From: Reticulitermes speratus
Taxonomy: Eukaryota > Arthropoda > Insecta > Blattodea > Rhinotermitidae
Length of the DNA stretch: 64,000 nt
Assembly (NCBI GenBank): GCA_021186555.1
Contig: JAJKFL010000006.1
Location: 2,148,715-2,212,714, forward strand
Direction: 5' to 3'
Shown: positions 12,535 to 22,268 of the stretch, in pieces
Position numbering within the stretch: the stretch's first letter is position 1
How the letters are laid out: each line of letters begins with the position of its first letter
Notes under the pieces: generated by a model
Database searches by the model: none
The model's input: the letters and a program-made list of their open reading frames with translations, nothing else
What the model was told of the DNA's origin: nothing
Translations under genes and position numbers: made by a program

Positions 12535-12821
12535 GTAACGGTAAAGGTAAAGTTCTCCCAAGAACAGACCATAAAGGCCCAGAGGGGGAGTAGAGGTATA
12601 GCTGTACTCTTTCTTTAACCCTGGCACTAGATTGGGGTGGGGTCAACGCCACGCCCCGGTCGCTTTACACCCGGGAAAGAGACCCGGTACCCATTGTATA
12701 GGAGGCTGGGTGGGCCCTAGGGCCGGTCTGGACGGGTGCTGAAAATCTCGCCCCCACCGGGATCCGATCCCCGGACCGTACAGCTCGTACCGAGTCGCTA
12801 TACCGACTGAGCTATCGCGGC
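12535..12821 (-). repeat. SINE-1, full-length, with target duplication
   Basis: On the minus strand it begins GCCGCGATAGCTCAGTCGG (A box), has a B-box-like GGGGATCGGATCCCGG, a GC-rich body and a (GGTAAA)n tail. An 8-base direct repeat TTCAACTG flanks it (12527-12534 and 12822-12829), with one G shared with the tail. This is the best-preserved copy of the commonest SINE in the window. Confidence 0.9.
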
Positions 12822-12829
12822 TTCAACTG

Positions 12830-13714
12830 CATTACCTCGCATATACATACATAGCTGACCGTGTGTATACTCAGTTCCGACTTCCGCCAGTCTCCACGGA
12901 ACGCGCTAGTGTCTGCATATATTGCTGCTGCGGACCTCATAAAAAGTTTACATTCGTGCGGTAAGAAATTATTAAACTGTAATTTTAAAACCTCAGTCTA
13001 CTGTGCAAAGTGTATCAAGGGGTTCTGAGAACAACGCTGAAGCCAGAACTCGGTTCAGCTCAGCCGCATGCAGTCAGCAACCCCCCCCCCCCCCTCGGCG
13101 CAAGGTCTCCACGTTCTCCCGTTCTCCAAACAACAGAGAGCACTGCCTTGTCCAAACACGTGCTATTTGTAATGTATCAGGCTCTAGGTACGTTGGTTCG
13201 GCTATACCTAATTTTCTGACCCAACCTGCTGGGAGAACCGTCCGATTATTCTACAGGAGCAGCTCAAGGATCTTCAGGAAATCCTCAGATAACGGCACTG
13301 TGGTTACCTTCAAGTGTATCTCTTCTATTAATACGCATATATACATTGTGTTGTGAATTATGTTATAGAAAGTGAGAAAATGGATACACAGTACTTGTTA
13401 CTATTCCGTGATTGGAAGATTAAAACTGTTGTTATTTAAGTCAGTTTACGATCACTCGCTGTTCAGCTACAGGGTGTAGTGGAACTGGAGTGGATCAATC
13501 ACTAGATGATGTGTGTTAAAACAATCGTTTAGAATTCAAATGTTTCACTGTTGACGTCTCCGAAACGCCTTACTTCTGACAGACTCAGTTCTCAATAATT
13601 CACACAAACCGTCGGTTTGACTTCACTTCAACCGATTTACAATTCTGAAACAACCCACATGGACACCGAAAGTATTTCTCTGTCCTACTGTCGTCTGATC
13701 TTGACCAAGCAAAA
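12830..13714. other. No gene seen
   Basis: Includes a run of about 15 C at 13081-13094. Overlapping open frames at 13003-13356 are interrupted by this low-complexity tract and lack domain features. This is probably downstream flank of the gene ending at 14238/14577. Confidence 0.5.
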
Positions 13715-13720
13715 TTTATT
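13715..13720 (-). terminator. Possible polyadenylation signal for trn/caps
   Basis: AATAAA on the minus strand (TTTATT on plus), about 520 bases beyond the second stop. It is the first such hexamer I noticed downstream; a single hexamer in AT-rich DNA is weak evidence. Confidence 0.25.
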
Positions 13721-14237
13721 TCTAATTCACGATATCATTACTCCCATTATTAAAATGTTTCGATGACAAATGCTACCGTCCTAAGAGTTGCATTCCATTT
13801 CAAGTGACCCTCAAAATTTATCACTGCAGATGTAAAACACACCTTTAACAGTGTACACGGACTCAATCAAATTTCGGTAATTGCACTGATGACAAGAAGT
13901 ATTTGAAGACACGGTTCTACCTAACAAAGGTTAAGTAATACAGCACTGGCTGAGTACCGCCGTCCACGGACAGTCGATGACACCGGCGAGGAGATCTTCC
14001 AGATTGCTGCATGAACCAGAGACGGCTTGAGGTCCATCCTGGGCGAGACCTCAACACGTACATAGCCACCGTAAAGGAACAAGGACTTGTATCACTATAA
14101 AAAATCACTGCACTATGTCGACAGACCAATAACAATCCTTAGACTAGTAAAGGCTCTGGAACTGTAGTTCAGAGCTTGGTGGAATGAAAGAAGTATTGGC
14201 TCCAATGGAGTTCATTTCTGACTATTAGTGGTGTGGG

Positions 14238-14576
14238 CTACTTGGTGGCCCCACGATGACCATTAACGCACTTGGACGTCGAGATGTAGTTGTTGAGGTG
14301 ATGGTAGCTGTCAACATCCTTCTCCAAGACGTGATCGAAGTGGCCGTTATTGATGGGGTGGCACCTGGCTCGGCACACTTCACCGTTGACGCAGGAGAAG
14401 CCGTTGGCAGCTAACTGCTCACGGTTGCTGGTACCTCTGTGACCAGACCGTGTGGATCGCCGTCCAGTACTGGCAGAAGCGGCAGGACCGGCTACTGCCT
14501 TTGCCTCCGTCCCTACGGGTCCCCCGGTGGGCAGGAAGAACACACTCGGCGCAGGACCGGAGGCGAGGAGCTCTAG
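14238..14576 (-). CDS. Candidate readthrough extension of the trn/caps gene (112 codons)
   Basis: Directly after the TAG stop at 14577-14579 the same frame stays open for 112 codons to a second TAG at 14238-14240. The bases after the first stop are CTAG, the context known to promote readthrough in animals (best documented for UGA). Hand-counting the last 62 codons gives about 74% G/C at third positions against about 39% at second positions, a contrast expected of coding DNA. The peptide begins Leu-Glu-Leu-Leu, is rich in Gly/Ala/Ser early, then has four Cys and several His, with FDHVLEKDVDSYHHLNNY near the end. I recognise no domain. Alternatives are an ordinary 3' UTR that happens to be open, an unseen small intron removing the stop, or a base error in the stop codon. 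The readthrough protein would have 634 residues. Confidence 0.5.
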   Translation of the reverse strand, partial: LELLASGPAPSVFFLPTGGPVGTEAKAVAGPAASASTGRRSTRSGHRGTSNREQLAANGFSCVNGEVCRARCHPINNGHFDHVLEKDVDSYHHLNNYISTSKCVNGHRGATK

Positions 14577-16142
14577 CTACAGTTCCGTTACTGGTATTGG
14601 CTTCAGAGTCTGCTGCTGGGCTGCGCGAACGATGTAGTCCTCGTCAGAGAACGTCTTCTGATATTCATGCTCTTTGCGGCTTATGGCACGGTTGTTCCAC
14701 TTGTAGTCTTTGAGGGCATCTTGCAAGCGGCGCCTGTAACGGTAAAGCAGGATTCCTAGCAGTGCAAAGAGGGCCACTCCAGTGCCACAAAGAGCACCGA
14801 TGATGGCTTGTTGCCGCGTATCATGGAGAGCACAACCCAGCTCATCTGCTGACAAAGACTTGAGCGGGCGATCCTTCAGGTGTTTTGGCGCCGCACACAA
14901 CACTTGGCTGGCATTGCGTCGTGCCAGGAGATCACGAAGCCACAGCAGTGAACATCTGCACTCGAGAGGATTCTCTGCCAGATCGAGCTTCCGCAGTTCG
15001 GGCCATGTCGCCAGTGGTTCGGAGAACGTTGTGAACGCATTATCACGAAGAACTAGGTGCCGGAGATTTGGCAGGCCTGCAAGAGCGCCCTGTTCAACAG
15101 ATGAAAGCTTTTTGTTACTGCTCAAGACAAGTGCCTCCAAGTTCAAATTATCGGCTAGGGCACCCTTCTCAACACGTTCGAGATACTGGGCTCCAGACAC
15201 ATCAAGTCGCTTCAATTTCTCCAAACCTTGGAAAGCATGAGCCTCCAGAGCGGTGAACTCATTCTGTCCAACACTAAGCTCCTCCAGTCGAGGTAGTGTG
15301 GCGAGCTGGCGTGTGGGGATAACCCGTAGACAGTTGTCATGCAATCCCAGACTCCTGAGCACAGACAGTCCTCTGAAAGCATTCTCGCTGATGTTCTGTA
15401 AGCTAGCTCCACTTACATCCAAATTCGTCAGACGGTTTAACCCATGAAAAGCATCGTCTGGCAGCGTTGTAAATGCATTTAGGCCCACTTTTAATTCGGC
15501 CAGGTTACTAAGCTCAGCGAATGACGATGTAGGCACAACACGCAGTTGATTATCATCCAGGTACAACACTCTTAGAGCTGTAAGGCCAGCGAATGCCGCT
15601 GGATCAACCCTGGATATTCGATTCTGCCCAAGATCCAGTTCCTCCAACTGTGGAAGGAGGCTGAACAAACGCTCCGGAAGTTCCTCCAGGTAGTTTCCTC
15701 TAAGGCTGAGTACAGTGAGGGCTCTCAACCCCACAAAAGTCTTATTACTCACTGAAGAAATTTTATTATGATTAAGATGGAGTTCAACAAGCTTCCTCTG
15801 AGCTTCAAAACTCCGAGTTGGAATGCTCACCAGGTGATTGTACGACAGATCTACATACTTAAGCTCACCGTAAAACTGGAATGCAGCGTCCACCGTCTTA
15901 ATACGGTTGTATTTGAGCACCAACCGCTGGATGGACGGGTTCAGCGTGATTGGTATTACATCTAGGTTGGCTTCGATACATGTCACGACCAATGTGTCGT
16001 CATCACAAGTGCAGCCCGTAGGGCAGAAAGCTAGGGCCCTGGCCGCAGAGGCGAGCAGCGCTGCCACGCATATGAACAGCAAAAGGGGTGGCGAGGGGCT
16101 GGTCATCCTTCTAGCCGTACAGCATCGCGGGATCAGCGGCAT
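14577..16142 (-). CDS. trn/caps: Tartan/Capricious-family leucine-rich repeat transmembrane protein
   Basis: Codes 521 residues in one exon. Residues 1-38 form a signal peptide with hydrophobic core LLLFICVAALLASAA; the second Met at residue 13 is an alternative start. Residues 40-55 are the cysteine N-cap (CPTGCTC). About a dozen leucine-rich repeats fill 70-390, with consensus LxxLxLxxNxL and xAFxGLxxL. The C-cap is 391-437 (NPLECRCSLLWL to ELGC). One membrane helix spans about 446-467, followed by basic RYRRR and a tail with the family-like EYQKTFSDEDY. N-glycosylation sequons occur at 133, 250 and 410. In Drosophila, Tartan and Capricious are cell-surface adhesion proteins acting in tissue boundaries, trachea and neuronal targeting; the same role here is inference. 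The length is close to Capricious. The start was chosen because a splice acceptor lies six bases upstream and the residues before it are repeat-derived. The tail ends VTEL, a class I PDZ-type end. Family assignment is firm; which of the two paralogues it corresponds to is not decided. Confidence 0.9.
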   Translation of the reverse strand: MPLIPRCCTARRMTSPSPPLLLFICVAALLASAARALAFCPTGCTCDDDTLVVTCIEANLDVIPITLNPSIQRLVLKYNRIKTVDAAFQFYGELKYVDLSYNHLVSIPTRSFEAQRKLVELHLNHNKISSVSNKTFVGLRALTVLSLRGNYLEELPERLFSLLPQLEELDLGQNRISRVDPAAFAGLTALRVLYLDDNQLRVVPTSSFAELSNLAELKVGLNAFTTLPDDAFHGLNRLTNLDVSGASLQNISENAFRGLSVLRSLGLHDNCLRVIPTRQLATLPRLEELSVGQNEFTALEAHAFQGLEKLKRLDVSGAQYLERVEKGALADNLNLEALVLSSNKKLSSVEQGALAGLPNLRHLVLRDNAFTTFSEPLATWPELRKLDLAENPLECRCSLLWLRDLLARRNASQVLCAAPKHLKDRPLKSLSADELGCALHDTRQQAIIGALCGTGVALFALLGILLYRYRRRLQDALKDYKWNNRAISRKEHEYQKTFSDEDYIVRAAQQQTLKPIPVTEL

Positions 16143-16154
16143 GGCAATCTGCAA
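16143..16154 (-). promoter_or_regulatory. Splice acceptor just upstream of the trn/caps start codon
   Basis: On the minus strand the sequence reads TGTTTGTTCATTGCAG followed by ATTGCC and then ATG. The AG is at 16149-16150 and the exon starts at 16148. The T-rich tract and TGCAG fit a good acceptor. It implies a 5' UTR intron extending to higher coordinates; the first exon and promoter were not found in the window with any certainty. Confidence 0.7.
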
Positions 16155-16257
16155 TGAACAAACACATGACTGTAGCTTCAAACGGACTGTGGAGTTTATT
16201 TGCACTGCGCACAGCATGTCAGTTATACTGCACTCTACCATTAGACACACACTAGGC

Positions 16258-16490
16258 GACAGGCTGGACGGACCGGAGTTTGAATACCGGTCGGGGATTT
16301 CCTCATCTTTAAACATGTCCAGACCAGCTATGGGGCCCCCGCCCAGCCTCCTATTCAATGGATAGCGGGGTTCTTTCCCGGAGGCAAAGCGGTCGATGAC
16401 GACCATTCACCTCCATCTAGCGCCGAGGTTGAGACTGAGTGGAGCTATTCCTCTATTCCCCACTCTGTGACTTCATGGCATGTACGAGAC
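16258..16490 (+). repeat. SINE-1 copy (tRNA-derived, diverged) in the 5' intron of trn/caps
   Basis: It begins near the tRNA-like B box (GAGTTTGAATACCGG) and carries the SINE-1 body (GTCCAGACCAG, CAGCCTCCTATTCAATGG, GGCAAAGCGGTCG, TCTAGCGCCGAGGTTGAG, GTGGAGCTATTCCTCTATTCC). The A-box end is missing. Read on the minus strand, this copy supplies most of the spurious N-terminal extension of the gene's open frame. Confidence 0.8.
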
Positions 16491-16727
16491 AGTTTTGCCT
16501 TTTTATCGTCAGAAATAAGAGTTCAGGAAGTTATTACAGATACGCTGAAGAAAAAAGATGTAGTTACCCGCTACTTGAGCGCCAAATCACGGACAGTGGA
16601 GGTACTAATAGTTCATAAATTTTCGTCTCTGAAGTATATGAGGATCGGTGATCTACAGGCTTCAGTTGCTTATCTACGAAGCGTCTGGTCATGTTAACAA
16701 CTACAGAGGGTATGGACATGGTGGGGA
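16491..16727. other. No exon identified
   Basis: Upstream side of the trn/caps gene; a 5' exon could lie here or further on but no convincing donor and promoter pair was found. Confidence 0.4.
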
Positions 16728-16815
16728 AGATAGTAGATAGTAGACAGAAGATAGTAGATAGTAGACAGAAGATAGTAGACAGAAGATAGTAGATAGTAGA
16801 CAGAAGATAGTAGAT
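16728..16815. repeat. Short tandem repeat of GATAGTAGA/GACAGAA units
   Basis: Alternating 14- and 21-base combinations of GATAGTAGATA and GTAGACAGAA, about five cycles. Confidence 0.9.
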
Positions 16816-16998
16816 TCCTACCGGGATGCAAACTTCATACTTCGGCCCCTTGACATTAGCAGACCGAACGAGCACATAATAACATTGTCAAGGGCTGTTC
16901 TCAGACTTTTGCGGAAAGTACTTTTACGAGTGTAAGGGGGGGGGGGAGTCGATTAGGCCCCTTAACTCTTTTAAAGTTTGAATTTCATCTTACATATA

Positions 16999-17391
16999 CA
17001 GACGGACCCCGACTTACGTAGATCCGGACTTACGTAAAAAAAACTTCTTGTGCCACTACTACCACTACTACCACTACCACCACTACTACCACAACCACCA
17101 CTACTACCACTACCACCACTACTACCACTACCACCACTACTACCACTACTACCACTACAACCACCACACCCACCCCTGCCTCTGCCTCAATTGAATACGA
17201 CAGTGACTCCAGTATCGATTATTAATTATTGTTTTTTATTAATTGTTATTAAAATTATTATTAATTTTTATTATATCAATTATTATTATTGTGTATAAGG
17301 TATATAATAAAACATGGCTCCGAGTTACGTAAAACTCGACTTACGCATAGGGTTGCGGTACGATCCACTGACGTAAGTCGGGGACCTTCTG
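16999..17391. mobile_element. TA-flanked miniature element, possibly pogo/Tigger-like
   Basis: Ends CAGACGGACCCCGACTTACG and, inverted, CAGAAGGTCCCCGACTTACG match at 17-18 of 20 positions, with TA on both sides. The interior holds a CCACTACTA minisatellite (about 17050-17165) and an AT-rich stretch. No transposase is present. Assignment to pogo/Tigger rests only on the look of the ends. Confidence 0.75.
17050..17165. repeat. (CCACTACTA)n minisatellite
   Basis: Variations on CCACTACTACCACTAC with occasional CAACCA, lying inside the miniature element. Confidence 0.9.
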
Positions 17392-17393
17392 TA

Positions 17394-18059
17394 TATATAT
17401 ATATATAATTCAGTAAGTACCTCACAGAGAACACCGTCCGCCTGCATTATAAACACCAACAGTTTAATGCTGTAAATAAAAATAATCGTTATCAGAATCA
17501 TACGAAAAACTGTGTGTGAGAAAAACAGACAATAATATTCAAGTGTGTGGTACACATAATTACCAATGTGCTCTACAGGCGTGAGGTCAAATTGAAATCG
17601 TACGGTGACTGCAGCATCTGAGGAAGATAAAGCTGTCACGAAGCAGGCATGCATAAAACATTTGCTTTACACTTTCATAAGTTCGCGTAAACTAAGTTAC
17701 GTTCCGTTAAAATAAAACTGGGATTCAACGAATTCTCATAAATATTTAAAAAGCAGAAACCACGTAGACCAGAAACTGAAGTTGATTCCGTGTAGATGCC
17801 GTTCTATTTCATCTGCATAACACAAGCCTCTCGTCTGCTGCGGCCTGATTTTGGGACACACACACACTACGCTCTCCGGAATTGCGTTGACACGCAAAAT
17901 CGATTTAAATCGCGAATATGAAAAACTGCCAGTTTTTAGGGAATTTGTGGGAAATGCCCATTCGTTGATAAGGAAAGGAACTACAAATTCACACAGGTCA
18001 CTACGCTGCATACAACAGTGGTGTGTTCTGCCTTACCTAGCGTACGACAGGGCATAATA
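17394..18059. other. No gene seen
   Basis: Starts with a short (TA)n at 17394-17407. Short open frames on both strands lack recognisable features. Confidence 0.5.
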
Positions 18060-18137
18060 CAGGGCATACACAAAAGAATGGTGCGACATCAATAGTATTC
18101 ACTATTGAAACCGCACCATTCTTTTGTGTATACCCTG
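18060..18137. mobile_element. Hairpin MITE of the mariner family (78 bp)
   Basis: Starts CAGGGCATACACAAAAGAAT and ends with the inverted ATTCTTTTGTGTATACCCTG, flanked by TA. Almost the whole element is two arms with a small AT-rich loop. The ends match the 113-bp repeats of the element at 18175, only 37 bases away. Confidence 0.9.
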
Positions 18138-18174
18138 TATATGCAGAAACTGTCACATTTTTATATCATATATA

Positions 18175-18761
18175 CAGGGCATACACAAAAGAATGGTGCG
18201 GTTTCAAAAGTGAATAAAAAATGTATTTCTCACCTTACACGGGCACAACATACACCGTCAGCGGCGGCAACTGTCCAAGTTTCTCATTTGGTAATTACAA
18301 TCCTTCAATGTGTGCACCCTGGGTCACACGACACACATCCACACGGTAATCAAACTCATCCCAGACCCGGTGTAGCATGTCCGCTGTAATGGCCTGCAGT
18401 GCAAGCGTTATCCGATCACGAATTTCATGGATGGACGTGGGCAATGGTGGTACATAAACGCTGTCTTTAACGAATCCCCAAAGAAAGAAATCGCACGGTG
18501 TAAGATCTGGCGAACGGGGTGGCCAAGGGAGAAGGTTCTTGTCTCCATTTGCAGCAGACCGTCCGATCCAGCGCTGTGGAAGAACACCATCTTTGAAACT
18601 GGCCCCGCGGCCACGCAGTAAGCATGAGAAGCGAACTGTTGGTAGCGCATGAGAAACTTGGACAGTTGCCGCCGCTGACGGTGTGTGTTGTGCCCGTGTA
18701 ATAAGAGACATAAATTTTTTATTCACTTTTGAAACCGCACCATTCTTTTGTGTATGCTTTG
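18175..18761 (-). mobile_element. Second internally deleted Tc1/mariner-type element (587 bp)
   Basis: Same 113-bp terminal repeats (18175-18287 and 18649-18761) and TA flanks as the 10118 copy. It differs mainly in a 60-base central patch (about 18583-18645), where the LDGALPHF region is replaced by unrelated sequence. One end reads GTATGCTTTG instead of GTATGCCCTG. Confidence 0.92.
18295..18600 (-). pseudogene. Transposase C-terminal fragment, second copy
   Basis: Contains VLPQRWIGR, WPPRSPDLTPCDFFLWG and the same C-terminus as the 10.2 kb copy, with a few substitutions. The second catalytic aspartate region is missing. The open frame continues through the terminal repeat to 18777, but those residues are not transposase. 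Confidence 0.88.
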
Positions 18762-18788
18762 TATACATACCGTGCATTTCAGTAACTA

Positions 18789-18960
18789 ATTAATTATCTC
18801 ATTCCAACAAATGCACTACACTGTTTTAGTGTTTTCTGTCCCTACATGTTTCGGCACTTCCTGTGCCATCCTCAGGGGTGTCGTCGAGAATTCACAATCC
18901 TCAATGCATCAAACACAAAACACTAAAACAGTGTAGTGCATTTGTTGGAATGAAATAATT
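18789..18960. mobile_element. Palindromic element with ATTCCAACAAATGCACTACA arms
   Basis: Left arm 18789-18833 and right arm 18916-18960 are inverted copies (CAACAAATGCACTACACTG / CAGTGTAGTGCATTTGTTG). The roughly 80-base spacer holds CATGTTTCGGCACTTCC and CCATCCTCAGG. A spacer-less relative is at 50.53 kb. Its right end directly abuts the 22-bp array. Confidence 0.8.
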
Positions 18961-21151
18961 GTGTGCTATTAGTACACAACCTGTGTGCTATTAGCATACA
19001 ACCTGTGTGCTATTAGTATACAACCTGTGTGCCATTAGTACACAACCTGTGTGCTATTAGCATACAACCTGTGTGCTATTAGCATACAACCTGTGTGCTA
19101 TTAGCATACAACCTGTGTGCTATAAGTACACAACCTGTGTGCCATTAGTACACAACCTGTGTGCTATTAGCATACAACCTGTGTGCTATTAGTATACAAC
19201 CTGTGTGCCATTAGTACACAACCTGTGTGCTATTAGTACACAACCTGTGTGCTATTAGCATACAACCTGTGTGCCATTAGTACACAACCTGTGTGCCATT
19301 AGTACAAAACCTGTGAGCTATTAGCATACAACCTGTGTGCTATTAGTATACAACCTGTGTGCCATTAGTACACAACCTGTGTGCTATTAGTACACAACCT
19401 GTGTGCTATTAGCATACAACCTGTGTGCTATTAGCATACAACCTGTGTGCTATTAGTATACAACCTGTGTGCTATTAGTATACAACCTGTGTGCTATTAG
19501 TATACAACCTGTGTGCCATTAGTACACAACCTGTGTGCTATTAGTACACAACCTGTGTGCTATTAGCATACAACCTGTGTGCTATTAGCATACAACCTGT
19601 GTGCTATTAGTATACAACCTGTGTGCTATTAGTACACAACCTGTGTGCTATTAGTACACAACCTGTGCTATTAGTAACAACCCGTGTGCTATTAGCATAC
19701 AACCTGTGTGCTATTAGCATACAACCTGTGTGCTATTAGCATACAACCTGTGTGCTATTAGTACACAACCTGTGTGCTATTAGTATACAATCTGTGTGCC
19801 ATTAGTACACAACCTGTGTGCTATTAGTACACAACCTGTGTGTTATTAGTACACAACCTGTGTGCTATTAGCATACAACCTGTGTGCTATTAGCATACAA
19901 CCTGTGTGCTATTAGTACACAACCTGTGTGCTATTAGTGCACAACCTGTGTGCTATTAGTACACTACCTGTGTGCTATTAGTGCACAACCTGTGTGCTAT
20001 TAGTGCACAACCTGTGTGCTATTAGTACACAACCTGTGTGCTATTAGTGCACAACCTGTGTGCTATTAGTACACTACCTGTGTGCTATTAGTACACAACC
20101 TGTGTGCTATTAGTACACAACCTGTGTGCTATTATTTACACAACCTGTGTGCCATTAGTACACAACTGTGTGCTATTAGCATACAACCTGTGTGCTATTA
20201 GTATACAACCTGTGTGCATTAGTAACAACCTGTGTGCTATTAGATACAACCTGTGTGCTATTAGTAACAACCTGTGTGCCATTAGTACACAACCTGTGTG
20301 CTATTAGTATACAACCTGTGTGCTATTAGTACACAACCTGTGTGCTATTATACACAACCTGTGTGCATTAGTACACAACCTGTGTGCTATTAGACACAAC
20401 CTGTGTGCTATTAGTATACAACCTGTGTGCCATTAGTACACAACCTGTGTGCTATTAGCATACAACCTGTGTGCTATTAGTCATACAACCTGTGTGCATT
20501 AGTACACAACCTGTGTGCTATTAGCATACAACCTGTGTGCTATTAGTACACAACCTGTGTGCTATTAGTATACAACCTGTGTGCTATTAGTATACAACCT
20601 GTGTGCTATTAGTACACAACCTGTGTGCTATTAGTATACAACCTGTGTGCCATTAGTACACAACCTGTGTGCTATTAGTACACAACCTGTGTGCTATTAG
20701 CATACAACCTGTGTGCTATTAGCATACAACCAGTGTGCTATTAGCGTACAACCAGTGTGCTATTAGTGTACAACCTGTGTGCTATTAGTATACGACCTGT
20801 GTGCTATTAGTATACGACCTGTGTGCTATTAGTATACGACCTGTGTGCTATTAGTATACGACCTGTGTGCTATTAGTATACGACCTGTGTGCTATTAGTA
20901 TACAACCTGTGTGCTATTAGTACACAACCTGTGTGCTATTAGTACACAACCTGTGTGCTATTAGCATACAACCAGTGTGCTATTAGCGTACAACCAGTGT
21001 GCTATTAGTGTACAACCTGTGTGCTATTAGTGTACAACCTGTGTGCTATTAGTATACGACCTGTGTGCTATTAGTATACGACCTGTGTGCTATTAGTATA
21101 CGACCTGTGTGCTATTAGTATACGACCTGTGTGCTATTAGTATACAACCTG
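18961..21151. repeat. 22-bp satellite, about 100 copies
   Basis: Unit CCTGTGTGCTATTAGTACACAA with variants (TATACAA, CATACAA, TGCCATT, TACGA, CCAGTGTG). Variants cluster: TATACGA units appear only at 20.79-21.13 kb, in two similar blocks. Each unit has a small dyad (GTGTGC...GTACAC). A patch at 20.1-20.5 kb has many single-base losses. Confidence 0.97.
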
Positions 21152-22204
21152 TAATCTGTACGTATAAAATGGTGGAAAAAGAATGTAGTCCAGGTCACAG
21201 TGTTGCATGCAGTTCGAGTAGATCGATACACTGAGGCATGTGATATCGATTTACATCGCAGCGGTACGCGTATCTGGACAACTGTATCGCACGAATAAAA
21301 CTACAGTGCGTGCTGATTGCGTGAGCCGAAGCTGTATGACGCCTTGCTGCGTACTACGAATCAACTCAAAACTTCACGTCGAAAAAAGACGGGTTAAGGA
21401 GACTGGTCCATCAGTGAGCAGTTGCCATAATTGCGAATAAACTGAACAGGAAAATGTGGGACTACATCGTTAGCTACAGTTTACACAGATCATATACCAC
21501 AGCCCATATCAGGACTGCAATATGTTCGCCCTATACCTGCCACACGCAAGGACTCAGAGGGCAATACCGGCTTCAGCATAGATAAGTCAATGGCCGTATA
21601 CTGCTGCCATCTAGTGGCAATGTTCATTAACTTATACATGTTATTCGTATGCCTCCTCCTGCTACACTGTGGGCAGTGACTGCTAATTACTAAGTACCGT
21701 CCTAACTCATGGAGCTTGACACATGAGAGAGTTTAGCACGCACAGGAAGGTAAGAAATGCATACAGAATTTTAGATACGAATCACGATATGAAGAAACCA
21801 GTTGGGGGACGTAGTCACAGATAGGACAATATTAAAATACATTACAAGATACGAGTATGAGTGCATACTACATTAACATGACTCAGGATAGGACTCAACA
21901 AGACAGCAATATTCCGTATGAGGCGGGGAACGTCTTTAGGACTATCGGCTTCCTAAGACGGCGTCTCGTCTAACGCACTGAAGGTCGCGTCAATTTGGAG
22001 TTGATGGCCTTGTGACAGTCCACGTCGCAGTCCCGCAGTATCACATTGCACATCACGACACAGTCCGTGGCTCTAGCAGTTCAAGCCCCGCACTTACTTG
22101 TCTCTTAGCGGCCTTCACGATCACCGCACTTGTGATTTCCCTGTCACCAGTCACTGTTCTGCGCATGTCAGTCGCAGCACAGAGACATACAAGATACAAC
22201 ACAG
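21152..22204. other. No gene seen
   Basis: Short open frames only. A GCCATCTAGTGGCAA at about 21606 resembles an insulator-protein site (see findings). Confidence 0.5.
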
Positions 22205-22268
22205 ACAGCGATGCATGGTAACTCCTCTACCCAGTGCCGAGGTTAAGAATAAGTGGAGCTATACCTCT

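Noticed and set aside
14470..14591. Small intron removing the first stop of trn/caps
   Set aside because: A GTAACG donor and a CTTCTGCCAG acceptor exist, but joining them shifts the frame out of the open extension.
14782..15240. 152-codon plus-strand frame
   Set aside because: Antisense shadow of the leucine-rich repeat coding sequence.
16143..16406. 88-codon N-terminal extension of the trn/caps frame
   Set aside because: It is reverse SINE-1 plus sequence ending in a splice acceptor, and would place the signal peptide internally.
18961..21151. CRISPR-like array
   Set aside because: Direct head-to-tail repeats with no unique spacers and no cas genes, in an animal genome.
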